From: Dokdonella sp.
Lineage (GTDB): Bacteria; Pseudomonadota; Gammaproteobacteria; Xanthomonadales; Rhodanobacteraceae
NCBI RefSeq assembly: GCF_017744955.1
Contig: NZ_JAGIAG010000018.1
Coordinates: 171,960-235,959, forward strand
Length of the DNA: 64,000 bases
Direction of reading: 5' to 3'
The notes under the pieces were generated by a model. The model was not told where the DNA came from, searched no databases, and saw only the letters and a program-made list of their open reading frames with translations. A program made the translations under genes and the position numbers. Shown here piece after piece: positions 16,491 through 25,145 of this stretch. Position 1 is the first letter of the stretch. Each line of letters starts with the position of its first letter.

Positions 16491-17927
16491 ATGCCGACCA
16501 AACTCGTCGCTGCGATTGCTGCTGCGCTGTTCGCAGGTTCCGCCACCGCCGTCAGCCTCAATCCGAGAGGCCTCGGCCAGGCGCTGATCTATCCGTACTA
16601 CACGGTCAACAACCACCAGGACACGCTGCTGTCGGTGATCAACACCGGCGACACCGGCAAGGCGCTGAAGGTGCGCTTCCTGGAAGGCTACAACGGCCGC
16701 ACGGCGCTGGATTTCCTGGTGTTCCTCGCGCCGCACGACACCTGGGTGGCCGCCGTCTCGGCGGTCGATCCGGCCGATCCAGCGAGCGGCGCCAAGCTGG
16801 TCACCAACGACGACAGCTGCATCGACGGGGCGAACAAGGAAAAGCCCTTCGTGACCTACGGCTTCGACGGCCAAAGCCCGGGTTTTCCGGCCGACGACGG
16901 TCCGCAAGAGATCGCGCGCGTACGCGAAGGCTCGTTCGAGATCATCGCACTCGGCGACGTCGTCCGCAGCAGCACGACGGAGCGCCGCATCAGCCCGTCG
17001 CGCTCCGCGTCCGGCGACTACGTGCCGCCCGATTGCGAACATCTTGACGTCGACGCGGCACTGGCGGGCCTGGTCGCGCCGACCAATGCGCTGATGGGTT
17101 CGACGATGATCGTGAATGCCGGCGACGGCATCTTCTATTCCTACAACGCCAGCGCGCTGGCCGGGTTCACCGATCGGGCGTTGACGCCTCCGGAAGACAC
17201 GCTCGCGCAAGCGAACTCGAATGCATCCACGCTCGACGGTGCCGTCGCGACCGTCTACACCAACGACGGTACGCCGCTGCCGATCGACTACGCCGACGGC
17301 ATCGACGCGGTCAGCGCGGTGTTCATGGCCGACACCGTCTACAACGAGTTCCTGACCGCCTCGAGCATGGGCGCGAGCACCGACTGGGTCGTCACCTTCC
17401 CGACCAAGGCGTTCCACGTCGACAAGCTCCTCTATCCCGCCTCGCGGACGTCGCCTTTCGTCGTGCCGTTCAAGGACGGCGTGTCTCCGGTAACAACTAA
17501 TTTCTTTCAGACCGGCCGTGAAAGCGACCAGCAAACCATTTCCGGCTGCTCTGGAGGCGATCCGAACTGCGGAATCGTTGATGATTTGCTCCGGTATCAA
17601 GTCAACGTCGTCAGCTTTCTCGCCGACCCGCCGACAGGAACCCCCTCCGGAGTGCTGGGTTCGCGCTTGACGGCCAATGCGAAGCCGTTCCGAGCGGAGG
17701 GCTGGATGCAAATCGATCTTGCCTACGGCGATGGTGGGCATAGCCTGAATCGCGGCCAGCTTCCCGACGGCAGCTCAGTTTACTTGCTCGGCCTGCCCGC
17801 CACCGGCTTCATGGCCTACAACGTCATCAATACCCAGGCGCAGCCCGGCAAGCTCTCGAACTACAGCGGCACCTTCGCGCATCGTTCCCAGATGGCCTGT
17901 ATCGGCAATGTTGGCCCTTGCCTTTGA
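16491..17927 (+). CDS. Secreted protein of the YPYYTVN paralogue array, copy A
   Basis: A 478-residue protein with a signal peptide (cleavage near ATA-VSLNP, residue 20) and a strong GGGAGGG ribosome site. I do not recognise the family. The conserved core contains LIYPYYTVN, KVRFLEGYNGR, FVTYGFDGQSP, NAGDGIFYSYNASALAGF, DAVSAVFMAD and GFMAYNVINTQAQ. The C-terminus CIGNVGPCL has two cysteines, perhaps a disulphide. Residues about 318-372 differ sharply from the other copies. No sorting signal or membrane anchor is seen, so it is probably exported to the periplasm or outside. First of four tandem copies, closest to copy C. Confidence 0.85.
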   Translation: MPTKLVAAIAAALFAGSATAVSLNPRGLGQALIYPYYTVNNHQDTLLSVINTGDTGKALKVRFLEGYNGRTALDFLVFLAPHDTWVAAVSAVDPADPASGAKLVTNDDSCIDGANKEKPFVTYGFDGQSPGFPADDGPQEIARVREGSFEIIALGDVVRSSTTERRISPSRSASGDYVPPDCEHLDVDAALAGLVAPTNALMGSTMIVNAGDGIFYSYNASALAGFTDRALTPPEDTLAQANSNASTLDGAVATVYTNDGTPLPIDYADGIDAVSAVFMADTVYNEFLTASSMGASTDWVVTFPTKAFHVDKLLYPASRTSPFVVPFKDGVSPVTTNFFQTGRESDQQTISGCSGGDPNCGIVDDLLRYQVNVVSFLADPPTGTPSGVLGSRLTANAKPFRAEGWMQIDLAYGDGGHSLNRGQLPDGSSVYLLGLPATGFMAYNVINTQAQPGKLSNYSGTFAHRSQMACIGNVGPCL

Positions 17928-18037
17928 CCGGGCCGGATCGCGGCACCGCACATGACCCATCCACGTCCGGAAACGCAGCAGACCGATCACTCTAAGGCGC
18001 CATCAGCTTCGATTCCGGAATTCGAGGAAACGACATC

Positions 18038-19492
18038 ATGATCCGCAATTGTGCAATCCCCGCGGCGCTCGGCGCCTTGTTGTCCATAGGACCCGCTGCG
18101 GCCGTCAGCCTGAATCCGAAGGGCCTCGGCCAGGCGTTGATCTACCCGTACTACACGGTCAACAACCATCAGGACACACTGCTGTCGGTGATCAACACCG
18201 GCAACACCGGCAAGGCGCTGAAGGTGCGCTTCCTGGAAGGCTACAACGGCCGCCCGGCGCTGGATTTCCTGGTGTTCCTCGCCCCGCTCGACACCTGGGT
18301 GGCCGCCGTCTCGGCGGTCGATCCGGCCGATCCGACGAGCGGCGCCAAGCTGGTCACCAACGACAACAGCTGCATCGACGGGTCGAACAAGGAAAAAACC
18401 TTCGTGACCTACGGCTTCGACGGCCAAAGCCCGGGTTTTCCGGCCGACGGCGGCCCGCAAGACATCGCGCGCGTACGCGAAGGCTATTTCGAGATCGTCA
18501 CGCTCGGCGATGTCGATCCCGCCAGCGATACGAGTGAAATCATCTCGCCCTCGTACCAAAGCGGCCAGATCCTGCCGCCCGACTGCAGCCGCCTGAACGT
18601 CGACGCGGCGCTGGCGGATCTGATCCCGCCGAACGACGGCCTGATGGGCTCCGCGATGATCGTGAACGCCGGCGACGGCATCTTCTACTCCTACAACGCG
18701 AGTGCGCTGACCGGGTTCACCGATCGAGTGCTGATGCCTCCCGAAGACACACTCGCACAAGCGAATTCGGCGGCGTCCAGGCGCCACGGCGCCGTCGCGA
18801 CCATTTCCACCAATGACGGTTCGCCGCTGACGCTCGACTACGACCGAGGCATCGACGCGGTCAGCGCGGCGCTCATGGCCGACACCCTCTACAACGAATT
18901 CCTGACCGCCTCGAGCATGGGCGCGAACACCGACTGGGTCGTCACTTTTCCGACCAAGGCGTTCTACGTCGACAAGCAGACCTATCCTTCTTCCACCACC
19001 GCACCTTTTTTCGAACCATTCACCGACGGCCGCTCCAGAGCGACCACCAGCGCAACCCAGTACGACCGCAAAAGCCAGTCGTCTCCCGAAGCTTGCGAAG
19101 CCGTTCCCGGCCCGAGCTGCCTCGCTTTCCGACCGTTCTTCGAACATCAAGTCAACGTCGTCGGATTTCTTCCGAATCCGGACGCAAGAGCGCCTTCCGG
19201 CGTACTCGGCTCTCACCTGACCGCTCATGTGGAGCCGTTCTGGGAGGAAGGTTGGATGAGGGTCGATCTTGCGACGCACGACGGCGGGCACGCGTTGAGC
19301 GGCGGACGGACACTGGACGGCGCGAATGTCCAATTGAACGGCCTCCCCGTCGTCGGCTTCATGGCCTACAACGTCATCAATACGCAGGCCCAGCCCGGCA
19401 AGCTGTCGAACTACAGCGGCACCTTCGAGCATCGTTCGACGATCGACTTCTCGGAAACGGCGGCTCCCGCACAAAAGCAGACGGCTCGCTAG
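18038..19492 (+). CDS. Secreted protein of the YPYYTVN paralogue array, copy B
   Basis: A 484-residue paralogue, 110 bases after copy A. The signal peptide reads through AALGALLSIGPAAA. The core motifs LIYPYYTVN, KVRFLEGYNGR and NAGDGIFYSYNASAL are retained, but the end is FSETAAPAQKQTAR instead of the two-cysteine tail of A and C. The segment between PTKAFYVDK and QVNVVGFL is specific to this copy and carries its own cysteine pair (ACEAVPGPSC). The spacer and first codons closely match those before copy D, showing that B and D are sisters. Followed by a hairpin at 19545-19574. Confidence 0.85.
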   Translation: MIRNCAIPAALGALLSIGPAAAVSLNPKGLGQALIYPYYTVNNHQDTLLSVINTGNTGKALKVRFLEGYNGRPALDFLVFLAPLDTWVAAVSAVDPADPTSGAKLVTNDNSCIDGSNKEKTFVTYGFDGQSPGFPADGGPQDIARVREGYFEIVTLGDVDPASDTSEIISPSYQSGQILPPDCSRLNVDAALADLIPPNDGLMGSAMIVNAGDGIFYSYNASALTGFTDRVLMPPEDTLAQANSAASRRHGAVATISTNDGSPLTLDYDRGIDAVSAALMADTLYNEFLTASSMGANTDWVVTFPTKAFYVDKQTYPSSTTAPFFEPFTDGRSRATTSATQYDRKSQSSPEACEAVPGPSCLAFRPFFEHQVNVVGFLPNPDARAPSGVLGSHLTAHVEPFWEEGWMRVDLATHDGGHALSGGRTLDGANVQLNGLPVVGFMAYNVINTQAQPGKLSNYSGTFEHRSTIDFSETAAPAQKQTAR

Positions 19493-19544
19493 ATATCGGT
19501 GGAATGATCGCCACAGCGGTCCGCCTAGGCAGTTAGCTCAATGG

Positions 19545-19574
19545 CGCGCGCGACGCCCGGCGGCGTCGCGCGCG
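19545..19574 (+). terminator. GC-rich hairpin after copy B
   Basis: A perfect 12-bp stem GCGCGCGACGCC/GGCGTCGCGCGC with a 4-base loop is followed by GTCCTTAC. The U-tract is weak, so termination may be partial, but it falls exactly between the A-B and C-D pairs. Confidence 0.55.
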
Positions 19575-19697
19575 TCCTTACAAAACGCAAGCGCTCGTGC
19601 CGATAGGTACGATCAAGCGCGATACGGAAGTGCGCGGATTCGCAAGACCGAATCCACTAGAGTTCGCAATACATCACGACGACTGGGGACGGAATCC

Positions 19698-21137
19698 ATG
19701 TACAGACTTGTCATGGGAATCGCCGGCGCGCTGTCCGCCGGCTGCGCATTCGCCGTTAGCCTGAGCCCGCGAGGTCTCGGCCAGGCGCTGATCTATCCAT
19801 ACTACACGGTCAACAACCACCAGGACACGCTGCTGTCGGTGATCAACACCGGCGACACCGGCAAGGCGCTGAAGGTGCGCTTCCTGGAGGGCTACAACGG
19901 CCGTCCGGCGCTGGATTTCCTGGTGTTCCTCGCTCCGTACGACACCTGGGTGGCCGCCGTCTCGGCGGTCGATCCGGCCGATCCGGCCAGCGGCGCCAAA
20001 CTGGTCACCAACGACACCAGTTGCATCGACGGAGCGAACAAGGAGAAGCCCTTCGTCACTTACGGCTTCGACGGCCAAAGCCCGAGCTTTCCGGCCGACG
20101 ACGGTCCGCAAGACATCGCGCGGGTTCGCGAAGGCTCGTTCGAGATCATCGCACTCGGCGACGTCGTTCGCGGCAGTGTGACCGAACGCATCATCAGTCC
20201 GTCAGGCTACGTCGGGTCCGACGACTACGCGCCACCCGATTGCAAGCGCCTGAACACCCATGCGGCGTTGGCGGATCTGCTCCCACCGAACAATGCCCTC
20301 ATGGGCTCGGCCATGATCGTGAACGCCGGCGACGGCATCTTCTATTCCTACAACGCGAGTGCGCTGGCCGGGTTCACCGATCGGGCGTTGACGCCTCCGG
20401 AAGACACGCTCGCGCAAGCGAACTCGAATGCATCCACGCTCGACGGCGCCGTCGCGACCGTCTACACCAACGACGGTACGCCGCTGGCGATCGACTACGC
20501 CGACGGCATCGACGCGGTCAGCGCGGTGTTCATGGCCGACACCGTCTACAACGAGTTCCTGACCGCTTCGAGCATGGGCGCGAATACCGACTGGGTCGTC
20601 ACCTTCCCGACCAAGGCGTTCTACGTCGACAAGCGGCTCTATCCCGCCTCGCCTATATCGCCGTTCTTCCTGACGTTCACGAACGGCGCAGCTCCGGTGA
20701 AGGCGCTCCTAAACCAGTACGATCGCGAAATCCAATCCCCGTCCCTCGGCGGATGCGAGCTTGCCTCGCCGGGCTGCTCTCCCGATCCGTACTCGCGACT
20801 GAACTATCAGGTCAACGTCATCAGCTTTCTCACCGCTCCGCCCGCAGGAACTCCCTCCGGAGTGCTGGGATCGCGCCTGGTGCTCAATGCGGAGCCGTTT
20901 CGGACAGAGGGTTGGATGCAGGTCGATCTTGCCTCCGGCGGCGGCGGACATGTCTTGTTTACCGGCCAACTTTCCGACGGCAATTCGATTGGCCTGCTTG
21001 GCCTGCCCGTCACCGGCTTCATGGCCTACGACGTCATCAATACCCAGGCTCAACCCGGCAAGCTCTCGAACTACAGCGGCACTTTCGCGCATCGTTCGAG
21101 CACGACCTGCATCGGCAATATCGGCCCTTGCCTTTGA
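19698..21137 (+). CDS. Secreted protein of the YPYYTVN paralogue array, copy C
   Basis: A 479-residue paralogue with signal peptide to about CAFA-VSLSP. It shares long stretches with copy A, including NSNASTLDGAVATVYTNDGT and the C-terminal CIGNIGPCL. The region between PTKAFYVDK and VNVISFL is copy-specific (CELASPGC replaces the CSGGDPNC of A). A TAGAGTTC word about 35 bases upstream also occurs upstream of copy A and could be part of a shared promoter. Preceded by the hairpin at 19545-19574, so C probably begins its own transcript with D. Confidence 0.85.
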   Translation: MYRLVMGIAGALSAGCAFAVSLSPRGLGQALIYPYYTVNNHQDTLLSVINTGDTGKALKVRFLEGYNGRPALDFLVFLAPYDTWVAAVSAVDPADPASGAKLVTNDTSCIDGANKEKPFVTYGFDGQSPSFPADDGPQDIARVREGSFEIIALGDVVRGSVTERIISPSGYVGSDDYAPPDCKRLNTHAALADLLPPNNALMGSAMIVNAGDGIFYSYNASALAGFTDRALTPPEDTLAQANSNASTLDGAVATVYTNDGTPLAIDYADGIDAVSAVFMADTVYNEFLTASSMGANTDWVVTFPTKAFYVDKRLYPASPISPFFLTFTNGAAPVKALLNQYDREIQSPSLGGCELASPGCSPDPYSRLNYQVNVISFLTAPPAGTPSGVLGSRLVLNAEPFRTEGWMQVDLASGGGGHVLFTGQLSDGNSIGLLGLPVTGFMAYDVINTQAQPGKLSNYSGTFAHRSSTTCIGNIGPCL

Positions 21138-21245
21138 CCGCCTGATCGTGACGACGCATATGACTCATCCGTATCCGACGACGCAGCAGATTGGCCATCC
21201 CAGGACGCCATCGGCTTCGATTCCGGAATTCGAGGAAACGACATC

Positions 21246-22697
21246 ATGATCCCCAACGGTGCAATCCCGGCGGCGCTCGGCGCCTTGCTGTTCGCAGGTT
21301 CCGCGGCAGCCGTCAGCCTGAATCCGAAGGGCCTCGGCCAAGCGCTGATCTACCCGTACTACACCGTCAACAACCATCAAGACACATTGTTGTCGGTGGT
21401 CAACACCAGCGACATCGGCAAGGCCATGAAGGTGCGTTTCCTGGAAGGCTACAACGGCCGCCCGGCGCTCGATTTCCTGGTGTTCCTCGCCTCGCACGAC
21501 ACCTGGGTGGCCGCCGTCTCGGCGGTCGATCCGGCCGATCCGGCGAGCGGTGCCAAGCTGGTCACCAACGACAACAGCTGCATCGACGGGGCGAACAAGG
21601 AAAAGTCCTTCGTCACCTACGGCTTCGACGGCCAAAGCCCGAACTATCCTGCCGACGACGGCCCACAAGACATCGCGCGCGTACGCGAAGGCTATTTCGA
21701 GATCGTCGCGCTCGGCGATGTCATTCCCGCCAGCGATACGGACGAAATCATCACGCCTCCCCACCAGAACGGCCAAGTCCTACCACCGGATTGCAGCCGC
21801 CTGAGCGTCGATACTGCGCTGGCGGATTTGCTTCCGCCGAGCAACGGCCTGATGGGCTCGGCGATGATCGTGAACGCCGGCGACGGCATCTTCTACTCCT
21901 ACAACGCGAGCGCGTTGGCCGGGTTCACCGATCGAGTGCTGCTGCCTCCCGAGGACACCCTGGCGCAGGCGAACTCGGCTGCGTCCGCGCGCCACGGCGC
22001 GCTCGCGACCCTCGCCACCAACGACGGTTCGCCGCTGACGCTCGATTACGATCGAGGCATCGACGCGGTCAGCGCGGTATTCATGGCAGACGTCCTCTAC
22101 AACGAATTCCTGACCGCCTCGAGCATGGGCGCGAACACCGACTGGGTCGTCACTTTTCCGACCAAGGCGTTCTACGTCGACAGGCAACTCTATCCCGACT
22201 CCACGATAGCCCCCTTTGATCGTGCGTTTTCCAACAGCACGTCCGGCATCGGGACTCCCATGACTCAGCACGACCGCGAAGGCCAACGCTTTGCGCTAGG
22301 GGCGTGCGATTACCCTGAATGCCGCCAAGTTCTCGACTATCAAGTCAATGTCGTCAGCTTTCTCGAGAGACAAATCCCAGAAACCCCCTCCGGCGTGCTG
22401 GGCTCGCACCTGACGACCAAAGATATGCCGTTTTCAAGCGAAGGCTGGATGGAACTCAGGCTGGGGACTTCCCGCACCGGCTCAATAGAGACGCACTCGT
22501 TGGCCGGCGGTCGACAATCCGACGGCAAACCCATTTCCCTGCGCGGCCTTCCCGTCGTCGGCTTCATGGCCTACAACGTCATCAACACGCAGGCCCAGCC
22601 CGGCAAGCTGTCGAACTACAGCGGCACCTTCGAGCATCGCTCGACGATCGAATTCTCGGAAACGGCGGCTCCCGCCCAAAAGCAGACAGCTCGCTAG
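21246..22697 (+). CDS. Secreted protein of the YPYYTVN paralogue array, copy D
   Basis: A 483-residue paralogue and sister of copy B, sharing its leader (AALGALLFAGSAAA), its spacer and the FSETAAPAQKQTAR tail. The word SVVNTSDIGKAMKVRFLEGYN is closer to the distant copy at 45261-46760 than are the other three. The variable segment here contains ACDYPECRQ. The TAG stop shares the palindrome CTAG (22694-22697) with the stop of convergent pgpA. Confidence 0.85.
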   Translation: MIPNGAIPAALGALLFAGSAAAVSLNPKGLGQALIYPYYTVNNHQDTLLSVVNTSDIGKAMKVRFLEGYNGRPALDFLVFLASHDTWVAAVSAVDPADPASGAKLVTNDNSCIDGANKEKSFVTYGFDGQSPNYPADDGPQDIARVREGYFEIVALGDVIPASDTDEIITPPHQNGQVLPPDCSRLSVDTALADLLPPSNGLMGSAMIVNAGDGIFYSYNASALAGFTDRVLLPPEDTLAQANSAASARHGALATLATNDGSPLTLDYDRGIDAVSAVFMADVLYNEFLTASSMGANTDWVVTFPTKAFYVDRQLYPDSTIAPFDRAFSNSTSGIGTPMTQHDREGQRFALGACDYPECRQVLDYQVNVVSFLERQIPETPSGVLGSHLTTKDMPFSSEGWMELRLGTSRTGSIETHSLAGGRQSDGKPISLRGLPVVGFMAYNVINTQAQPGKLSNYSGTFEHRSTIEFSETAAPAQKQTAR

Positions 22698-23188
22698 GCG
22701 ATCGCGTACAGCGCCGCGCTCAAGACGAGCGCGGCGTAAACGCCGGCGAGCGCATCGTCGAGCATGACGCCGACCCCACCCTTCACGGCGCGATCGGCCC
22801 ACGACACCGGCCACGGCTTGGTGACGTCGAACAGGCGGAACAGCGCGAACGCCACGACGACCCACGGCCAGTTCGAAGGCCACACCAGCAGCGGCGCCAG
22901 CGCGATCCACTGGCCGACGAATTCGTCCCAGACGATCACGCCGGGATCCTCGATGTGCAATCTCGCGACGACGCGATTGGACGCCCACACGCCGAGCGCG
23001 AATGCCGCCACGATCGCCAGCGCATAGGCCGGCAATGGCAGTTCGCGCAGAGCGAACCAGGGAATCAACGCGGCGAGCGAGCCGGCCGTGCCGGGCGCGT
23101 ACGGGCTCAGGCCGCTGCCGAAGCCGCTGGCGATCCAGCCGGCCGGATCGGCCAGGATCGCGCGGCGCTGCGCGGCGTCGAGCTTCAC
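22694..23188 (-). CDS. pgpA: Phosphatidylglycerophosphatase A
   Basis: A 164-residue membrane phosphatase that dephosphorylates phosphatidylglycerophosphate in phosphatidylglycerol synthesis. It has the family's SPYAPGTAGSLAAL near the start, WDEFVGQWIAL with the key acidic residues, and hydrophobic spans. I use the GTG at 23188, which overlaps the thiL stop as GTGA and gives the expected length. pgpA after thiL and nusB is the common gammaproteobacterial order. Confidence 0.94.
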   Translation of the reverse strand: MKLDAAQRRAILADPAGWIASGFGSGLSPYAPGTAGSLAALIPWFALRELPLPAYALAIVAAFALGVWASNRVVARLHIEDPGVIVWDEFVGQWIALAPLLVWPSNWPWVVVAFALFRLFDVTKPWPVSWADRAVKGGVGVMLDDALAGVYAALVLSAALYAIA

Positions 23189-24159
23189 GCGAAATGGTTC
23201 CAGCCGCGTCGGGACAGGCGGATCTCGCCGCCCTTGGCGTCGAGCAGGCGCACGCCGCTGCCGCCGACGACGGTGCCGATGCGCGTCGCGCCGCAGCCCA
23301 GGCGCGCGAGGTCGCGCTCGATCGTCGTCGCGCGCTCCAATGGCGCGGTGAACGCGAGTTCGTAGTCGTCGCCGCCACCGGCCTGCAGCACCAGGCGTTC
23401 GTTCTCCTCGAACGCGCTCAGCAGCGCGGACGAAGTCGGCAGCTTCCACGCGTCGAGTTCGATGCCGACGCCGCTGCGCGCGGCGATGTGTCCCAGATCG
23501 GCGAGCAGGCCGTCGGAGACGTCGATGCAGGCGGTCGCGCTGTCGCGCAGTGCGGAGCCGGCGGCGACGCGCGGCGTCGGGCGCTCGAGCCGTGCGATCA
23601 AGGCTTCGCGCGCCTCGGCGGGCACTTCGAACAGATGCGGATGGCGCCGCTCCAGGCAGGCCAGGCCGCCGGCGGCGTCGCCGATCGCGCCGGTCACGAA
23701 CACCTGGTCGCCGATGCGCGCGCCGTCGCGGCGCAAAGCGCGCTCCGGCGGCACGAAACCGTGCACGACGACGGTCACGCTGAGCGGCCCGCTGGTGGTG
23801 TCGCCGCCGACCAGGGCGACGCGGTGCTGCGCGGCCAGCTCGGCGAACCCGTCGGCGAAGTCGGCCACGAAAGCGCGATCGGCGACCGGCAGGGTCAGCG
23901 CGAGCAGCGCCCAGGCCGGCGTCGCACCCATCGCGGCGAGGTCGGAAAGATTCACCGCGAGCGCCTTCCAGCCGAGATCGCGCGCGCCGGTCGAGGCCGG
24001 GAAATGCACGCCTTCGACCAGGGTGTCGGTGCTGACGACGAGATCGTGACCTGCGGGCGGCGCCAGGATCGCTGCGTCGTCGCCAATACCTAAGCGCACA
24101 TCGGCGCGCTCGATCGCGCAGCGCGCGCGGATCAGGTCGATCAGGTCGAACTCGGCCAT
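23185..24159 (-). CDS. thiL: Thiamine-monophosphate kinase
   Basis: A 324-residue AIR-synthase-fold kinase that phosphorylates thiamine monophosphate to thiamine diphosphate. Typical elements: GIGDDAAIL near residue 24, STDTLVEGVHF, a VNLSDLAAMGATP segment, VGGDTTSGPLSV and DVSDGLLADL. It lies 16 bases after nusB and overlaps pgpA as GTGA, so the three genes are likely one transcript. Confidence 0.97.
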   Translation of the reverse strand: MAEFDLIDLIRARCAIERADVRLGIGDDAAILAPPAGHDLVVSTDTLVEGVHFPASTGARDLGWKALAVNLSDLAAMGATPAWALLALTLPVADRAFVADFADGFAELAAQHRVALVGGDTTSGPLSVTVVVHGFVPPERALRRDGARIGDQVFVTGAIGDAAGGLACLERRHPHLFEVPAEAREALIARLERPTPRVAAGSALRDSATACIDVSDGLLADLGHIAARSGVGIELDAWKLPTSSALLSAFEENERLVLQAGGGDDYELAFTAPLERATTIERDLARLGCGATRIGTVVGGSGVRLLDAKGGEIRLSRRGWNHFA

Positions 24160-24175
24160 GCCGCGCCTCGCGCGG

Positions 24176-24640
24176 TCAGGCGCGCGAGGCGGCGTACTCG
24201 GCGCCGCGCAGCACGCCGGCGAGCTTGTCGAGCACGCCGTTGACGTAGGTGTGGCCGTGGTCGGAACCGAAGCGCTTGGTCGTCTCGACCGCTTCGTTGA
24301 TGACGACGCGGTACGGCACGTCGATGCGATGGCGCATCTCGTAGGCGGCGATGCGCAGCGCGGCGCGCTCGATCGGGTCGACGCGCTCGACCTCGCGGTC
24401 GAGGAACGGCGCCAGCGCCGCGTCGAGTTCGCCGTGCTCGCGCTCGACGCCGCGCACGAGATCCTCGAAATATTCCAGGTCGGCGATCTGCATGTCCTGC
24501 TCGTGGCGGAACTGCGCGATCACGCCGTCGATGCGCGAGCCGCTGAGCTGCCAGGCGTAGACCGCCTGCAGCGCGCGACGGCGTGCACGCGAGCGCGCGG
24601 CGGGATCGACGCCGGAAGGGTGCTGCGTCGAAGAGGTCAC
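24176..24640 (-). CDS. nusB: Transcription antitermination factor NusB
   Basis: A 154-residue all-helical RNA-binding protein that with S10 (NusE) promotes antitermination on rRNA operons. Recognisable parts are RARRRALQAVYAWQLSG, DPIERAALRIAAYEMRHR and VVINEAVETTKRFGSD. The GTG at 24640 overlaps the ribH stop as GTGA. nusB after ribH is a widespread pairing. Confidence 0.96.
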   Translation of the reverse strand: MTSSTQHPSGVDPAARSRARRRALQAVYAWQLSGSRIDGVIAQFRHEQDMQIADLEYFEDLVRGVEREHGELDAALAPFLDREVERVDPIERAALRIAAYEMRHRIDVPYRVVINEAVETTKRFGSDHGHTYVNGVLDKLAGVLRGAEYAASRA

Positions 24641-25098
24641 AGTTGCCTCCACAGGTCGACCATTTCCAAGGCCGCCAACGCGACCTCCTCGCCCTTGTTG
24701 CCGTGCGCGCCACCGGCGCGCGCTTCCGCGTCGGCATGGCGTTCGACTGCGAGCACGCCGTTCAGCACCGGGATGCGGAAATCCAGCGCGACGCGCATCA
24801 GGCCTTCGGCGCAGCCGTCGGCGACGTGCTCGTAGTGGCGCGTGTCGCCGCGCACGACGCAGCCGAGCGCGAGGATCGCCGCATGTCCGCCGCCGGCGAG
24901 CCGGGCCGCAGCCGGCGGGATCTCCCAGGCACCGGGCACGCGCACGAGGTCGATCGCCTCGTCGGCGACGCCGTGTTCGCGCAGCGCGTGCAGCGCGCCG
25001 TCGACCAGCGCATCGACGATGCGCGGGTTCCAGCGGCTCGCGACGATCGCGTAGCGGGCGTCCGCCGGCGCGCGTAGTTCTCCTGAAAACGTGGGCAT
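24637..25098 (-). CDS. ribH: 6,7-dimethyl-8-ribityllumazine synthase
   Basis: A 153-residue enzyme that condenses 3,4-dihydroxybutanone phosphate with the pyrimidine intermediate to form lumazine, the penultimate step to riboflavin. The substrate-binding RWNPRIVDALVDGAL, VPGAWEIP, GCVVRGDTRHYEHVA with its catalytic histidine, and GNKGEEVA are present. The family forms large capsid-like or pentameric assemblies. The 47-base gap from ribBA is one of the larger gaps in the rib block. Confidence 0.97.
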   Translation of the reverse strand: MPTFSGELRAPADARYAIVASRWNPRIVDALVDGALHALREHGVADEAIDLVRVPGAWEIPPAAARLAGGGHAAILALGCVVRGDTRHYEHVADGCAEGLMRVALDFRIPVLNGVLAVERHADAEARAGGAHGNKGEEVALAALEMVDLWRQL

Positions 25099-25145
25099 GC
25101 TGAGACCGAAAGCGGATGTGCGATGCGCAGTTTAACCGACACGCG

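Noticed and set aside
19523..19545. tRNA-like A-box word (TAGCTCAATGG) after copy B
   Set aside because: No matching T-arm or acceptor stem follows at tRNA distance; the downstream sequence is a terminator-like hairpin.
16491..22697. Search for PEP-CTERM, LPXTG or rhombosortase-type C-terminal signals in the array proteins
   Set aside because: The C-termini lack a hydrophobic segment with a basic end; they end in a cysteine-containing or Gln/Lys-containing tail.
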